NCBI RefSeq assembly: GCF_015594725.1
Contig: NZ_JADNRC010000016.1
Location: 32,277 to 96,276, forward strand
Direction of reading: 5' to 3'
Length of the DNA stretch: 64,000 bases
Source: Flavobacterium sp. ALJ2
GTDB taxonomy: Bacteria; Bacteroidota; Bacteroidia; Flavobacteriales; Flavobacteriaceae
Shown here: positions 53,201 to 61,743 of the stretch, piece by piece
Layout: each line of letters starts with the position of its first letter
How positions within the stretch are numbered: the first letter of the stretch is position 1
Translations under genes and position numbers: made by a program
The notes under the pieces: model-generated
What the model saw: only the letters and a program-made list of their open reading frames with translations
The model's database searches: none
What the model was told of the DNA's origin: nothing

Positions 53201-54921
53201 GTAGCACCGGCTCCGCTAGTTCCATCCATAAAATTGATTCCTAAATCAAAATCGATTCTTGAATTATCGCCGTTAATGCCCACATTGATATTGCCTATCG
53301 ACACGGGGAAGTTACCAAAAGCGACTGTGCCTTTGTAGCCCATATTTCGAACGGAAATTACAGGAGATACAGTTTGCAGTTGTAGGTTTTCGAAAGTTAT
53401 TCCTTTAAAATCTACGGTACGTTTTCCTTCTACTTCGCTATCATCTGTTGCTTTTTTATTGGTTCCAAAAGAGATGGTTCCGTTTAAATTGGCTTTGGGT
53501 AAAAATCGCCCGTTGACTAATTTTAATTCTACCGAACTATTGGGTAATAATAGTGCTTTTGCTTTCCAAATATCGAAAGCAATGGAATCTTTTGTGACTA
53601 CAACCAATTGTTGCTCTTGCATCGAGATAAAACCGCTATAGGCTAAACCGGCTCTTTTGGTTTGCTCTGGTTTTGCCGTAGTATCTGTTGTATTTGATGT
53701 AGTGGTTTTTGTTTCTTTTTTTGCTGTGGCTGCTTTGGTTATGGGTAAAAGTATTTCTCCATTCAAATTAGCTTTTACAAAAGTATTAGCTGCAATGGTT
53801 ACATCGATATGATCTAAGGAATACGCCCAAGATTTTTCCTGACTGGTAATTCCTCTATCGAGTGTAAAAACATTATCAGCATAAAAGGTTCCCGAAACTC
53901 CGTATTTGTCTATAATTAAGTTTTGTGCCCCTACATAGATTCGCTCTTTTTTTGAAGCGCTATCGCTGGTTTGGAATTCTTTGGGTAATCCTACTTCAAA
54001 GGATCGAATATAAACCCCTTTCCAAGCATTCTGGTTTGGTACTAAAAGCCCATTTTTTATATAAATGTCTGGAAATTCAACTGTAGGATCGTTTTTTAAA
54101 TCACTTAAATCCAATACGGCATTGCTGACTTCGAAGGTAAAGTTGCCATCAAAATCTTTGCCGTTTCGTTTTTCTGCTTGCACAAAGGGTTCCAAACTTA
54201 CATTGACCAAAATATCATTCCAACTTTTTGCCATGAAGCTAAACTCGCCTCGCACTCGGTTGGGTACCAAATAGTTTTTTCCGTTGTAATATCTTCTAAG
54301 TTCTTTTGTTTTGCTTTCGTCAACGGTTTTACTTTGAGGGTCAATTGGCAAAATCATGCTTCTTGAAAACTCTACGGCTCCCGAAATTTTCATTTCTTTA
54401 AAACCATCACAATCCATTACAACATAGGTTAAATCTTCGGTATTCCCTGTTGCCATATTAAAACCTCCATATAGAGATAATTGCCATTTTTTATTATCAA
54501 AAGGGATATCGATATTGCCTAATAAAACCAGTTTAGCTTCGCCTATAATTCCGCCTTCGTGCGATAGTTTTACATTATCAGCCCCAAAAAATAATTGTAC
54601 AGGTTTTCCATCTGATCCTGTTTGTGGAAGATCGACTCTACAAAAAACGGTTAGTGTGGTGTATTCTGGTGAGAAAACAGCTTTGGTTATCCCTATGGAA
54701 TAGGCAACATTGTCCAGGGTTTTTCTAATACCAACGGGTAATTCTACCAAATCCTGATTCGAGAAATGATCTATCCAACGGTCTGCTTTTTCAATTTTTT
54801 CGATGGAACCTGAAGCAGCCCCTATTTCGCTGGTAGGAACAGGTAATTCTTGCCCATAAGTGTTTATTATTGAAAAAAACAATAACATAAAAGGGAAGTA
54901 TATAGAGTAAAACTTTTTCAT
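50245..54921 (-). CDS. Very large exported beta-rich protein, unknown function (1558 aa)
   Basis: I use ATG 54921 because it gives a signal peptide (MKKFYSIYFPFMLLFFSIIN, cut near TYGQ). The frame extends to 55023 but would overlap the end of the next gene. The sequence is dominated by beta-strand-forming segments with alternating residues. A Thr-rich linker (KKETKTTTSNTTDTTAK) lies at about residue 445. A glycine-rich middle (GFGGGAYYKMRRNQD, GLAFGANLDFDTGDLSFLLFYARF) looks like barrel or solenoid strands. An Ig-like part around residue 1180 (VPQAAFSMKVNEAFVIPEDTG) is next. I see no type IX secretion C-terminal domain. It is last in a run of five exported proteins beside RHS remnants. I do not recognise the family. 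Confidence 0.75.
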   Translation of the reverse strand: MKKFYSIYFPFMLLFFSIINTYGQELPVPTSEIGAASGSIEKIEKADRWIDHFSNQDLVELPVGIRKTLDNVAYSIGITKAVFSPEYTTLTVFCRVDLPQTGSDGKPVQLFFGADNVKLSHEGGIIGEAKLVLLGNIDIPFDNKKWQLSLYGGFNMATGNTEDLTYVVMDCDGFKEMKISGAVEFSRSMILPIDPQSKTVDESKTKELRRYYNGKNYLVPNRVRGEFSFMAKSWNDILVNVSLEPFVQAEKRNGKDFDGNFTFEVSNAVLDLSDLKNDPTVEFPDIYIKNGLLVPNQNAWKGVYIRSFEVGLPKEFQTSDSASKKERIYVGAQNLIIDKYGVSGTFYADNVFTLDRGITSQEKSWAYSLDHIDVTIAANTFVKANLNGEILLPITKAATAKKETKTTTSNTTDTTAKPEQTKRAGLAYSGFISMQEQQLVVVTKDSIAFDIWKAKALLLPNSSVELKLVNGRFLPKANLNGTISFGTNKKATDDSEVEGKRTVDFKGITFENLQLQTVSPVISVRNMGYKGTVAFGNFPVSIGNINVGINGDNSRIDFDLGINFMDGTSGAGATARIGILGKMYDDGYRQRSRYDGLDVSAISINCEFGSMTMKGSLILMENDPVYGDGFNADLEVDVADIVNVHAKAIFGKKTFRYWYFDAAVNFPPTAGSPFMITGFGGGAYYKMRRNQDVAIGDFSPAGLSYTPDEKVGLGLKALVYFYAGSDKVCNGEAGFEITFNSKGGVNRLAIFGKAKVLATIPGMEKISNLMQKVASDVTSKKSFMGITEDNLNNSSFASKYIPAAKEAIPGDLSADANITMATAIEFDFQNNSLHATTDVYINTPGNFLSGTGPGGRAVWGVFHKDPKDWYLYMGTPDDRCGIKLGFAGMYLKTTSYFMAGTLLPGSPPPPAIVANILGVDAKELDYMRDENTLANGGGLAFGANLDFDTGDLSFLLFYARFQAGMGFDIMLKDYQEARCSNTGKQVGINGWYANGQSYAYLQGELGIRVKLSFLKFKVPIISGGAAVLLQAKLPNPVWMRGYVGGNMNILGGLIKGKFRFKLELGEVCQFENASPLGGIKLITDVTPKDKSGDIDVFAVPQAAFSMKVNEAFVIPEDTGDVTYKVILEQFKVFDGTTEIPGKFEWGSMKDRVNFVSSDILPPNKELKVKVEVSFQKMINGVFQPIKVDGKVATEYEERLFTTGGAPNYIPLTNIQYSYPVVEQKYFLEDEYSKGYIQLKRGQDYLFDDPNWETSIQINEEGKSDAKATAFNYNTSLNEVYYDLPNINQEKKYNFAIVSSLKQKQPSKTGTTNPRANSFTGDGNDIQIKENQADALSKAEGTLERLTYPFSTSKYKTFTSKMNAISTKSYNFGVLYSDVIYLTNTISSQEAFDLTELQGVTYSDNKPVVTAESKLNDEYYTTDIYPYLYRDYPLNGKYAITNRDVNELGIIPAKAISLNAYYMTSIENNVNQSWTKGNFPFKYNMPLLYKQDWVDLNNQIINDYVNGLVSSTSIANRFLNSNFLFMRYGNYEIVMKYNLPGDKKSTEFTYKYKNNNNFR

Positions 54922-55006
54922 AATAAAGAGTTTATATTGTAAATCGGTACTGAATTTTCGGATTGATTTTATGCTTTTAAAAATTTTATTTTCATTTTTT
55001 CTTCTG

Positions 55007-56713
55007 CTAAAAACTATATCCATAATTAAAATTCAGCATAATATCGTTGTTATTGGGCCTATCTTTTGCGCTGCGAAACATGGAAATTAATCCTAAGGAG
55101 AAATTATGTTTTTGCAGCAGTATATAACTGTTATTGAGGTTGATTCCGAAAACGGAACTTGAGTCGGAATCACTCTGTGTACTGTTGTACAATAAACCAA
55201 AATTGGTATTCATTTTTTCTTTTAATACCTTTTTAGAAACACCTAGTGAGACTCCTGTTGAGGAGTTATCATACAATCCAACTTGATTACTGGTATAGTT
55301 TAAGGAGCTGTTTAGGGCTGTTTTTATTCCTAAAAAAGTAATGCTATGGGCTACATTATAATTCTGTACTTTACTGGCTTGTCCTCTTCTTATTACTCCG
55401 CCTTGCTCGTTTGCCTGTCCAGCAATACTATAATTAAAGTTTATGTTTTGGTTTTTCTCTTTTCCAAAAGCATAACTTGCATTCAAATTAGCATTTTGCG
55501 ATAATTGTCTGTAATCTAATGTATCGGATGCCACTACATTGGGATTATTGATGAGTTCAAACTGGTCGAGTTTTTTATTGGTAAAGGTTGAAAAATTAGA
55601 ATAGCTTCCTGTCAGATTCAATTGATCGGTTACCTTATAGGTTACATTTGCAGATCCTACAACTCGTTTGGTGTCTTCTTTTTTCTCTTTGGCCAAATCG
55701 TCTTTTTGGTAGCCTAAACTTGCCGAAAAGTTGATTTTATCTTTATAAAAAGGGCGATTAAATCGCAAGGCTATATTCTCTAAATCATTATTAAAATAAA
55801 GGGCCCCCAGGGTACTATAATTAGGATCGATACGCTCGTAAGTTAGTCCTATTTTGCTTTTTTGTATTGAATAATCAAAATTGACATTCAGTGCATTCAA
55901 AAATGCTGTACTTTCTTTTGTTGAAAAAAGGCGGTCTTTAAAATGCCTTCCTGAAAGAGTTTCTGATCTGGTGTCATCTGTTAGTACCGATAAGGCATAC
56001 TCGACATTGAAAGTCAAATTGTTTACTAAAGAGGTTCCGAAAGTTAAGCTATTTACAAAATTTGATTTTGGGGTTACGCCTTTATCATCTGAAACATGCG
56101 AGAGCGAATTGATGTTGTCTTTGGCATAAAAACCTATCCAGCCTATGGTATAACTGTCTTTTTCGTAGCCTACTTTAGCTCCATATCCATAACGTTCGTA
56201 AACAGGTACTCCGCCAAATGCCTTATCATCTTCTACGGGTTTTAATAATTGTCCGCCCATGGCGCTAATCTTAAAGTGGCTTCTTGGTGTGAGTTCAAAA
56301 CCAACGCCTCTAAAGGGAAAACCGCTTAGGGTGTAGGGAGAAAAGGTCATGCTGACATTACCTATATAAGCTTTTATCCATTTGTATTTGGGCATTATAC
56401 TCAATCGATTAAAATCAAAGGGGGTCGAATACCCCAAATTATTGCCTTGATTGGTCAAACTGTACGAAATAGGTATGTTGAAATTAAAAGCGCTCACGTT
56501 TAAATTCCCCGATAGTAAATACGTAAAAGGATCACGCGAGTTTTCCTGATTCGAATTGTAAAATATCATATTGGTATTTATGCCTCCTGTTACTTTAAAA
56601 TTGGGTTTATAGAAGGTCTCTAAATCTACATCTTGCGAATAGCAGTTTTTAGATAGTACAAGCAGCAATACAAGAAGTAGCTTAAAGGTATATTTTTTAG
56701 TATTCATTTTCAT
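55007..56713 (-). CDS. Outer-membrane beta-barrel protein
   Basis: A 568-aa protein with a signal peptide (YTFKLLLVLLLVLSKNCYSQ) and a long series of amphipathic beta-strands such as FNFNIPISYSLTNQG and YTIGWIGFYAKDN. It ends in Phe (NFNYGYSF), the C-terminal signal used by BAM. It contains no TonB box or plug domain. It begins 15 bp from the PKD lipoprotein gene and precedes the 1558-aa gene, so all three are likely one operon. It may anchor or export the large protein; that is inferred. Confidence 0.8.
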   Translation of the reverse strand: MKMNTKKYTFKLLLVLLLVLSKNCYSQDVDLETFYKPNFKVTGGINTNMIFYNSNQENSRDPFTYLLSGNLNVSAFNFNIPISYSLTNQGNNLGYSTPFDFNRLSIMPKYKWIKAYIGNVSMTFSPYTLSGFPFRGVGFELTPRSHFKISAMGGQLLKPVEDDKAFGGVPVYERYGYGAKVGYEKDSYTIGWIGFYAKDNINSLSHVSDDKGVTPKSNFVNSLTFGTSLVNNLTFNVEYALSVLTDDTRSETLSGRHFKDRLFSTKESTAFLNALNVNFDYSIQKSKIGLTYERIDPNYSTLGALYFNNDLENIALRFNRPFYKDKINFSASLGYQKDDLAKEKKEDTKRVVGSANVTYKVTDQLNLTGSYSNFSTFTNKKLDQFELINNPNVVASDTLDYRQLSQNANLNASYAFGKEKNQNINFNYSIAGQANEQGGVIRRGQASKVQNYNVAHSITFLGIKTALNSSLNYTSNQVGLYDNSSTGVSLGVSKKVLKEKMNTNFGLLYNSTQSDSDSSSVFGINLNNSYILLQKHNFSLGLISMFRSAKDRPNNNDIMLNFNYGYSF

Positions 56714-56728
56714 TATTCAATTCTTCTT

Positions 56729-58072
56729 CTATTGTTTTTGTACTTTGATATCGCATAAAATAGAAGAGTTTGCTCCGTTTTTTACCATATCTTTTATTTT
56801 GATGGCTCCTTTTCTTCCGTCTTGTGTTTTAAACAAAATTATTCTTGGGTAGGTGTACCCAAATTGTTGTTCGCCTGCGGCGCTATAGTTGATGTTTAAG
56901 GATCGTAATGGATTGTCGTTTACCATGGCGTCAAATTGTGCTGTGGTAAAGTTTAAGCCGCAATTGCATAACTCTTGCGAGTTGACAAATAGGGTGCTTT
57001 GTGCATTTTTAAGTGACAAGAAACCGTAGTTGCTTACCTGAGCTGGCGAAATGAATTTATTATAGGTCAAGTTGGCGTTTAATCCTTGGAATACGATGTC
57101 GATTAGACTGCTGTTTTCACTAGTTATTTCGTTGGCTTTGTACACTTGTCGGGTCGTGGTCGAATACATGGCGCCAATGCTATTGTTGTTGTGTGCTGTG
57201 TTGATACCGAGTTTAACATTGGTCAGAATACGCAAATTGGTATTAGGCTGAACCGTTATTGTTGATTTGTAAATTTGACTGGTTTTATCATTGATGGCTT
57301 CGAGTGTTACTTCATGAATGCCTATTGTGGTAAAAACCACACTTGGGTTTTCTTCGGTTGATGTGGCTGGGTTTCCGCCTTGAAACGTCCATTTGTAACT
57401 GGTGGCACTGATTGATTTATTTTTGAAATTAATCGTGACTGGGGTCTGAAAATCATCATCCTCAAACTTTGGTTCTATCTCAAATAGGCTTACTAAATAA
57501 GGTGCTACAGTTACGGTTTGAATTTGGGTATCGGATTCAAATCCGTTAGAAATCGTTAGGCTTATTTTGTGTTCTCCTGGTGTGGTAAAGACTACATTAG
57601 GTGGTGTTTTGCCTGTAAAATTGGCTGGCATCCCGTCCTCAAAATCCCATTTGTAGGTGAAGCCTTCTCCAACGGTGGTGTTTTTTAATACAACCTCTAC
57701 TGGCGAATAACTGCTTTTGATGATTTCGTGGCTAAATTGTATGTTGATGTCGTCTTTTATAATAACTGTTTTGCTGAATTCTTTACGCTCTCCATCTACG
57801 TTGGTTGCGATGAGTTTTATGGTATAGGTACCTTGTTTTTCGTATAATACTTCGCCCGGATTTTTAGAATTGGAGGTACTGGGACTTCCGCCTTCAAAGG
57901 TCCAATCATAGGCATCGGCTCCAGTAACTAGGTTATCGATTTTGATAATAACAGGGATAGATTCATCTTCATTTACATACGAAGTTGTAAAATCTCCTCC
58001 TACGGCTATAGAAGTTTCTTGATAACAAGAACTCACGATTATAAGTAAAATTAAGAGTAAAGTTTTTTTCAT
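56729..58072 (-). CDS. Lipoprotein with three PKD domains
   Basis: A 447-aa protein. The lipobox is LLIIVSSC with Cys16. Three PKD domains follow at about 35-110, 115-195 and 200-275, each with the PKD core: YDWTFEGGSPSTSNSKNPG, YKWDFEDGMPANFTGKTPP and YKWTFQGGNPATSTEENPS. The C-terminal 170 residues (LRILTNVKLGINTAHNN onward) have no family I recognise. PKD domains usually act in protein or glycan contact at the cell surface. It is 15 bp from the barrel gene and 75 bp after a hairpin. Confidence 0.85.
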   Translation of the reverse strand: MKKTLLLILLIIVSSCYQETSIAVGGDFTTSYVNEDESIPVIIKIDNLVTGADAYDWTFEGGSPSTSNSKNPGEVLYEKQGTYTIKLIATNVDGERKEFSKTVIIKDDINIQFSHEIIKSSYSPVEVVLKNTTVGEGFTYKWDFEDGMPANFTGKTPPNVVFTTPGEHKISLTISNGFESDTQIQTVTVAPYLVSLFEIEPKFEDDDFQTPVTINFKNKSISATSYKWTFQGGNPATSTEENPSVVFTTIGIHEVTLEAINDKTSQIYKSTITVQPNTNLRILTNVKLGINTAHNNNSIGAMYSTTTRQVYKANEITSENSSLIDIVFQGLNANLTYNKFISPAQVSNYGFLSLKNAQSTLFVNSQELCNCGLNFTTAQFDAMVNDNPLRSLNINYSAAGEQQFGYTYPRIILFKTQDGRKGAIKIKDMVKNGANSSILCDIKVQKQ

Positions 58073-58084
58073 GCCATTTATTTT

Positions 58085-58118
58085 AAAACATTACAGCTCT
58101 AAAAAGCTGTAATGTTTT
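58085..58118 (-). terminator. Hairpin between two lipoprotein genes
   Basis: AAAACATTACAGCT pairs perfectly with AGCTGTAATGTTTT around a 6-nt loop (14-bp stem). On the minus strand it is followed by TTTTAAAATAAATGG, a short T-run, so it may be a partial terminator or an attenuator. It splits the run of five exported-protein genes into two transcription blocks. Confidence 0.65.
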
Positions 58119-58146
58119 TAATTTTTTATTTTTCTGCTACGAAATA

Positions 58147-59472
58147 TTACAAATTGCGTTTGATTATCTTATCCGTAGAAAATGCCCAAACTACATTGTT
58201 TTTATACGAGATATTGCGGATAGGTTGGTCGTGTGTGTAGTCAAGTACCCAAGTACTAGCACCATTTGTAGTTTTATAAATTTTATTGTCAAGAATTGCC
58301 CAACCTGTATTGGCATCTTTAAAGGCAAATTTTGTAAATTTTTCTCCGTTATAGACTTGCAACCAAGAGTCACCTCCATTAATGGTTTTAAACAACTTAA
58401 CATCTGAAGTAATATAGTTGTTTATTAAAAGAAAACCATTTTCAGTATCAACAAAAGAGATCTCTCTCGCATAGTAATTTGACCCTTCTTTTACAAAAGG
58501 ATACTCTTTCCAACCATCTGTTGTGTTGTTTTTAAACAAAATAAAAGGGCGGTTTCCAGAAAATCCATTTACATCTTTTATGATTTTATGTCCAATAGCC
58601 CAAATATGATCATTGTCTATTACCACCGATTGCGCTATGTTCTCCAGATTTTTTAATGCATCATTAGATGTAGCCGTATCATAAATCTTAGTAAAATCTA
58701 TTCCATTGTTTGTAGTAAAAACTTTTCCTAATTGTGTAACAATTGTTCCGTTTTTCATGTTATCATCAACATAAATAGCATAGTAACTATCTCCTTCTGT
58801 TGACTTGATAATATCCATCTTTTCAGATCCACCAATAGGTACTTTTTGAATTCCAAACATTGTATCAGCCCATCCTTCATCATTTTTAGTAGCAAAAAAG
58901 ATACCTGAAGCACCTGTTGATCCCCATCTGTATTTCCATGTAATTCCACCATCAAGTGTTCTATACACACCGCTACCAAATATATCAGCCATAGAATAAT
59001 ACAAAACTTTATCATTTAGAATTTGTATTTTGTAAATTTTCCGGTCTCCTTTTAGAATATTTTCAATAGTAAACCAACCAGTAGTTGATGGAATAGGTAA
59101 AACACCGATATTTCCTTCATAATCATTTTTAACTTCATTTACTATTTCTTTGCCTCCAATTGTTAAAGTTACTTTAGGTAATAGTTTTTCTGTTTGTGGT
59201 AAATTAAATTTTATTTCTGTGGCTGTAGCCGAAAGAATTTCTACTGGAGCTCCGTCAAACGCTAACTTTATATCGTTTGTATTGGCTGAGAAATTCTCGC
59301 CATACATTGTAATTGTTTCTCCAGTCTGCCCATAATTTTTTGAATAGGAGTTAATTTTTGCTGCTTTAACCACTTCAACTGGTGGAGTTGTATCGTCTCC
59401 TGAATCCGAACTACAATTACTAAACAATACAGAAAGTTGTAATACGACGATTAATGCAATTCTTTTTTTCAT
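58147..59472 (-). CDS. Lipoprotein with IPT/TIG domain and YCF48/BNR-like propeller
   Basis: A 441-aa lipoprotein. The lipobox is SVLFSNC with Cys20, followed by SSDSGDD, an acidic stretch typical of surface-exposed Bacteroidota lipoproteins. An IPT/TIG domain lies at about 38-115 (GQTGETITMYGENFSAN). After it come repeated YCF48/BNR-like blades: GVYRTLDGGITWKYRW, KLFKTINGGDSWLQVYN and KIYKTTNGASTW. The protein probably stands on the cell surface and may bind or stabilise a partner. It is 19 bp from the gene upstream. Confidence 0.85.
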   Translation of the reverse strand: MKKRIALIVVLQLSVLFSNCSSDSGDDTTPPVEVVKAAKINSYSKNYGQTGETITMYGENFSANTNDIKLAFDGAPVEILSATATEIKFNLPQTEKLLPKVTLTIGGKEIVNEVKNDYEGNIGVLPIPSTTGWFTIENILKGDRKIYKIQILNDKVLYYSMADIFGSGVYRTLDGGITWKYRWGSTGASGIFFATKNDEGWADTMFGIQKVPIGGSEKMDIIKSTEGDSYYAIYVDDNMKNGTIVTQLGKVFTTNNGIDFTKIYDTATSNDALKNLENIAQSVVIDNDHIWAIGHKIIKDVNGFSGNRPFILFKNNTTDGWKEYPFVKEGSNYYAREISFVDTENGFLLINNYITSDVKLFKTINGGDSWLQVYNGEKFTKFAFKDANTGWAILDNKIYKTTNGASTWVLDYTHDQPIRNISYKNNVVWAFSTDKIIKRNL

Positions 59473-59491
59473 GTAATTTTTGTTAACTTAA

Positions 59492-60340
59492 TTATTTTCT
59501 GTTTTCTAAATATTGACTCGCTAAGGTATATCCGTTGCCAACAAGAACCCTTACAATATTCATAGCTGTAATATCCTTGCTCATTCTATATCCAATAGGA
59601 TTACCTCTATTGTCAAAAGTGGCTTTAAAAACCTTATTATCAAACGTAATAAGTTCTTGATTTAAAAATTTATTATAACCTGATACCACACCGCTTTTTG
59701 CATACCAAGTAGCAATTTTATAATTATCTAAATCCATAATTTCATACATCAACTCTCCATTAGTTGCTGGTGATGTCATCCTGATGTAACCAATTTTTTT
59801 ATCATTTGGGTTTGGATTTTGGGCTTTGACGCTGTAAATAGCACCAGCATCATCTATACTTAATTGATAGGTATCTGCTACTTTATTTGCTTGATCTATT
59901 TCGTTTTGAGCACCTAATCGTTTTGCTGCAATACCTGCTGATTCCCCGTTAATAAAATTTTCTGTCGTTTCTTTATTTAAACCTTCAGCAGTTACTAGAT
60001 TTCTATCCATAAGCTCGTAAAAAATGCTTCTATCATAATTAAAGGCACTAAATTTTCTACTCTTATTCTTAAATTCTAATTCATTTGTTTTCCCTGTTTT
60101 TTCGTCTTTTAACTCTATCCACGGAAGGGTTAATGAAGGCTCATTTGGAGCACTTTTTATTTCTGCTGTTACCCAGTACGTTTTATCCATATTATAGTAT
60201 TTATAAATGGGTCTTTTTCCTTCTACATAACCTATTGTTTTATCGTCTAGTTTGATTTCTCCTTTGACTATTTTAAGCTTTTGTGCAGATGTGCAGATGC
60301 TAATCAATAGTACTATTGTTACTAAAATTATTTTCTTCAT
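59492..60340 (-). CDS. Exported protein of unknown function
   Basis: A 282-aa protein with a clear signal peptide (IILVTIVLLISICTSAQ) and a mostly beta mature part: KIVKGEIKLDDKTIGYVEGK, VTAEIKSAPNEPSLTLPW, KIGYIRMTSPATNGELMY. The C-terminus (MNIVRVLVGNGYTLASQYLEN) is helical. I do not recognise the family. It is the first gene of the run of five exported proteins, 19 bp before the next. Confidence 0.7.
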   Translation of the reverse strand: MKKIILVTIVLLISICTSAQKLKIVKGEIKLDDKTIGYVEGKRPIYKYYNMDKTYWVTAEIKSAPNEPSLTLPWIELKDEKTGKTNELEFKNKSRKFSAFNYDRSIFYELMDRNLVTAEGLNKETTENFINGESAGIAAKRLGAQNEIDQANKVADTYQLSIDDAGAIYSVKAQNPNPNDKKIGYIRMTSPATNGELMYEIMDLDNYKIATWYAKSGVVSGYNKFLNQELITFDNKVFKATFDNRGNPIGYRMSKDITAMNIVRVLVGNGYTLASQYLENRK

Positions 60341-60749
60341 GTTGTTTATTATTATTAAGTTTTATTTGTTGTTTGTTAATTTTATTTTTCTGTTTACCGT
60401 AGCCTACTGGTAAATGAAAATATTATCAGAGGATACTTTGTGACGTTTCTCTACTTCGTACCCATTCCGATATTTTAGATGTTAAATTTTCGCATTCTTT
60501 TCGCTATGAAATAGGGAGACTTAGTAGAGTAGAAGGATTGTTTTTAAATCATTACAAATATTAAAAAAATTATAGTCATATTATAGTTAAAATCATTTTT
60601 ATTGTAAGTTTTATTTTGTTTTTTATTGATTTTGTTCACAGCGTTTCTTAGCTTTTATTTAAAAGCTATAGTTTTATATTTTAATTGTAGTTATCGCTAC
60701 GAAGTAGGGGAGGGGAGTGTATTTCTTGTATTATTTTGATTCTATCCTT
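60341..60749 (-). other. 410-bp gap before the exported-protein genes
   Basis: It holds no reading frame I can support. Three related imperfect sequences based on TACGAAGTAGGGGAG are present, two as direct repeats at 60508-60530 and 60690-60712 and one in inverted form around 60452-60467. A near-palindrome TACCGTAGCCTACTGGTA lies near 60398-60415. The block is a likely junction between the exported-protein genes and the toxin remnants and should contain the operon promoter, though no full TAnnTTTG is visible. Confidence 0.5.
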
Positions 60750-61211
60750 TCATATTTTTTTGGATAATGGAGTTATTATAGTTTCTTCAAATAATTTTAC
60801 TTTTCTATATTTTTCGAGAGAAAACCATCCGAAGCTATCGTTTCCTTTTCCATTTATATAATATAAGTAAAGCTTAACGCATTTATTTTTATTATCTGAC
60901 ACTTCATTTAATCTTAGAAAATAAGTTAACTTCTCTCCTTTTTTTGTTATTTGGATTGTGTTGACATTTCCTGTGTTGACATTGTCATAATCTACAGAAT
61001 CTTTATAAGAAAGATATTTTGATTTATCACATATTGTTTTAAACTCTTTTTTTAAGTTTATAGCTGTTGTGTTAAATTCATATTTCTCTATTTTGCTTGG
61101 ACTACTAGGTGTTCCATGAAAATAAAAATATGTAAAGCCAAACATAATTAGATTGTATAGGACACAAACAGTAATAAGTGTTATTATTAAATAATTTAAT
61201 ATTTTTTTCAT
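60750..61211 (-). CDS. Small membrane-anchored protein, immunity-like
   Basis: A 153-aa protein with one N-terminal membrane helix (ILNYLIITLITVCVLYNLI) and a soluble domain of about 120 residues with LTYFLRLNEVSDNKNKCVKLYLYYIN. The start overlaps the stop of the RHS toxin remnant (ATGA at 61211-61208), the arrangement of toxin and immunity genes. I do not recognise the family; the immunity role is inferred from position only. Confidence 0.65.
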   Translation of the reverse strand: MKKILNYLIITLITVCVLYNLIMFGFTYFYFHGTPSSPSKIEKYEFNTTAINLKKEFKTICDKSKYLSYKDSVDYDNVNTGNVNTIQITKKGEKLTYFLRLNEVSDNKNKCVKLYLYYINGKGNDSFGWFSLEKYRKVKLFEETIITPLSKKI

Positions 61212-61678
61212 AAATTATAGTTTAATTTTTTTATCCCCCCTCCATCAACTGGATTTACGATGTCGTCTGTTGTTATATTCATAAAATCATTCATTTTATC
61301 TAATAAATTTTGTTGTTTGGTTGTTAATATAGAAGCTCCTTTAGCAACTTTAGTCCTTACTATGCCCGTAAATAAAGTACTAATATTATTAGCTCTTGTA
61401 TAGGTTTCTTTTGAAATTGGATTCCTAGTATAAAAATCAATAGCTTTTTTAGTATACATGTCCATTATTTTTCTAGCACCTCTCACTAGTTGGATGTCTG
61501 CTTCTATAGTTATTGCAGCTATAAATGCTCCATGAGCTCCTTCTGCTTTAACTTTATCCTATCCTTTATCATGTGCCTTTGCAGCTACATCAGCTAAGTC
61601 CTGTGGCTCTCGGCTATAATCATCTTTTCCATCTGTTTTTTTAGAATTATTGGGGCCTATGTAAATACTTCCCATCAT
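61208..61678 (-). pseudogene. Decayed C-terminal part of an RHS-type polymorphic toxin
   Basis: The frame from ATG 61678 encodes MMGSIYIGPNNSKKTDG, then DDYSREPQDLADVAAKAHDKG, and then meets TAG at 61559-61561. It continues in frame with DKVKAEGAHGAFIAAI and KIMDMYTKKAIDFYTRN to the stop at 61208. The YIGP and DYS-x-P-x-LAD-x-AA-x-HDxxYD pattern is the end of the RHS core region and start of a toxin tip; a Tyr codon is expected at the TAG. The rest of the RHS protein is missing upstream, and a stop precedes ATG 61678. Confidence 0.75.
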
Positions 61679-61743
61679 ATTCAATTTGAAATTATCGAAA
61701 TTTAAATATATTTTTGTATCCTTAATAATCATTGTTAATGTCC

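Noticed and set aside
51010..54703. Several 60-96-codon plus-strand frames inside the 50-55 kb gene
   Set aside because: All lie opposite the large coding sequence, have no family features and no promoter.
54922..55023. Start at 55023 for the 1558-aa protein
   Set aside because: It would overlap the end of the barrel gene and hide the signal peptide that begins at ATG 54921.
50245..60340. Type VI, type IX or contractile injection system
   Set aside because: I looked for sheath, baseplate, Hcp/VgrG, Gld/Por or T9SS C-terminal domain features in these genes and saw none.
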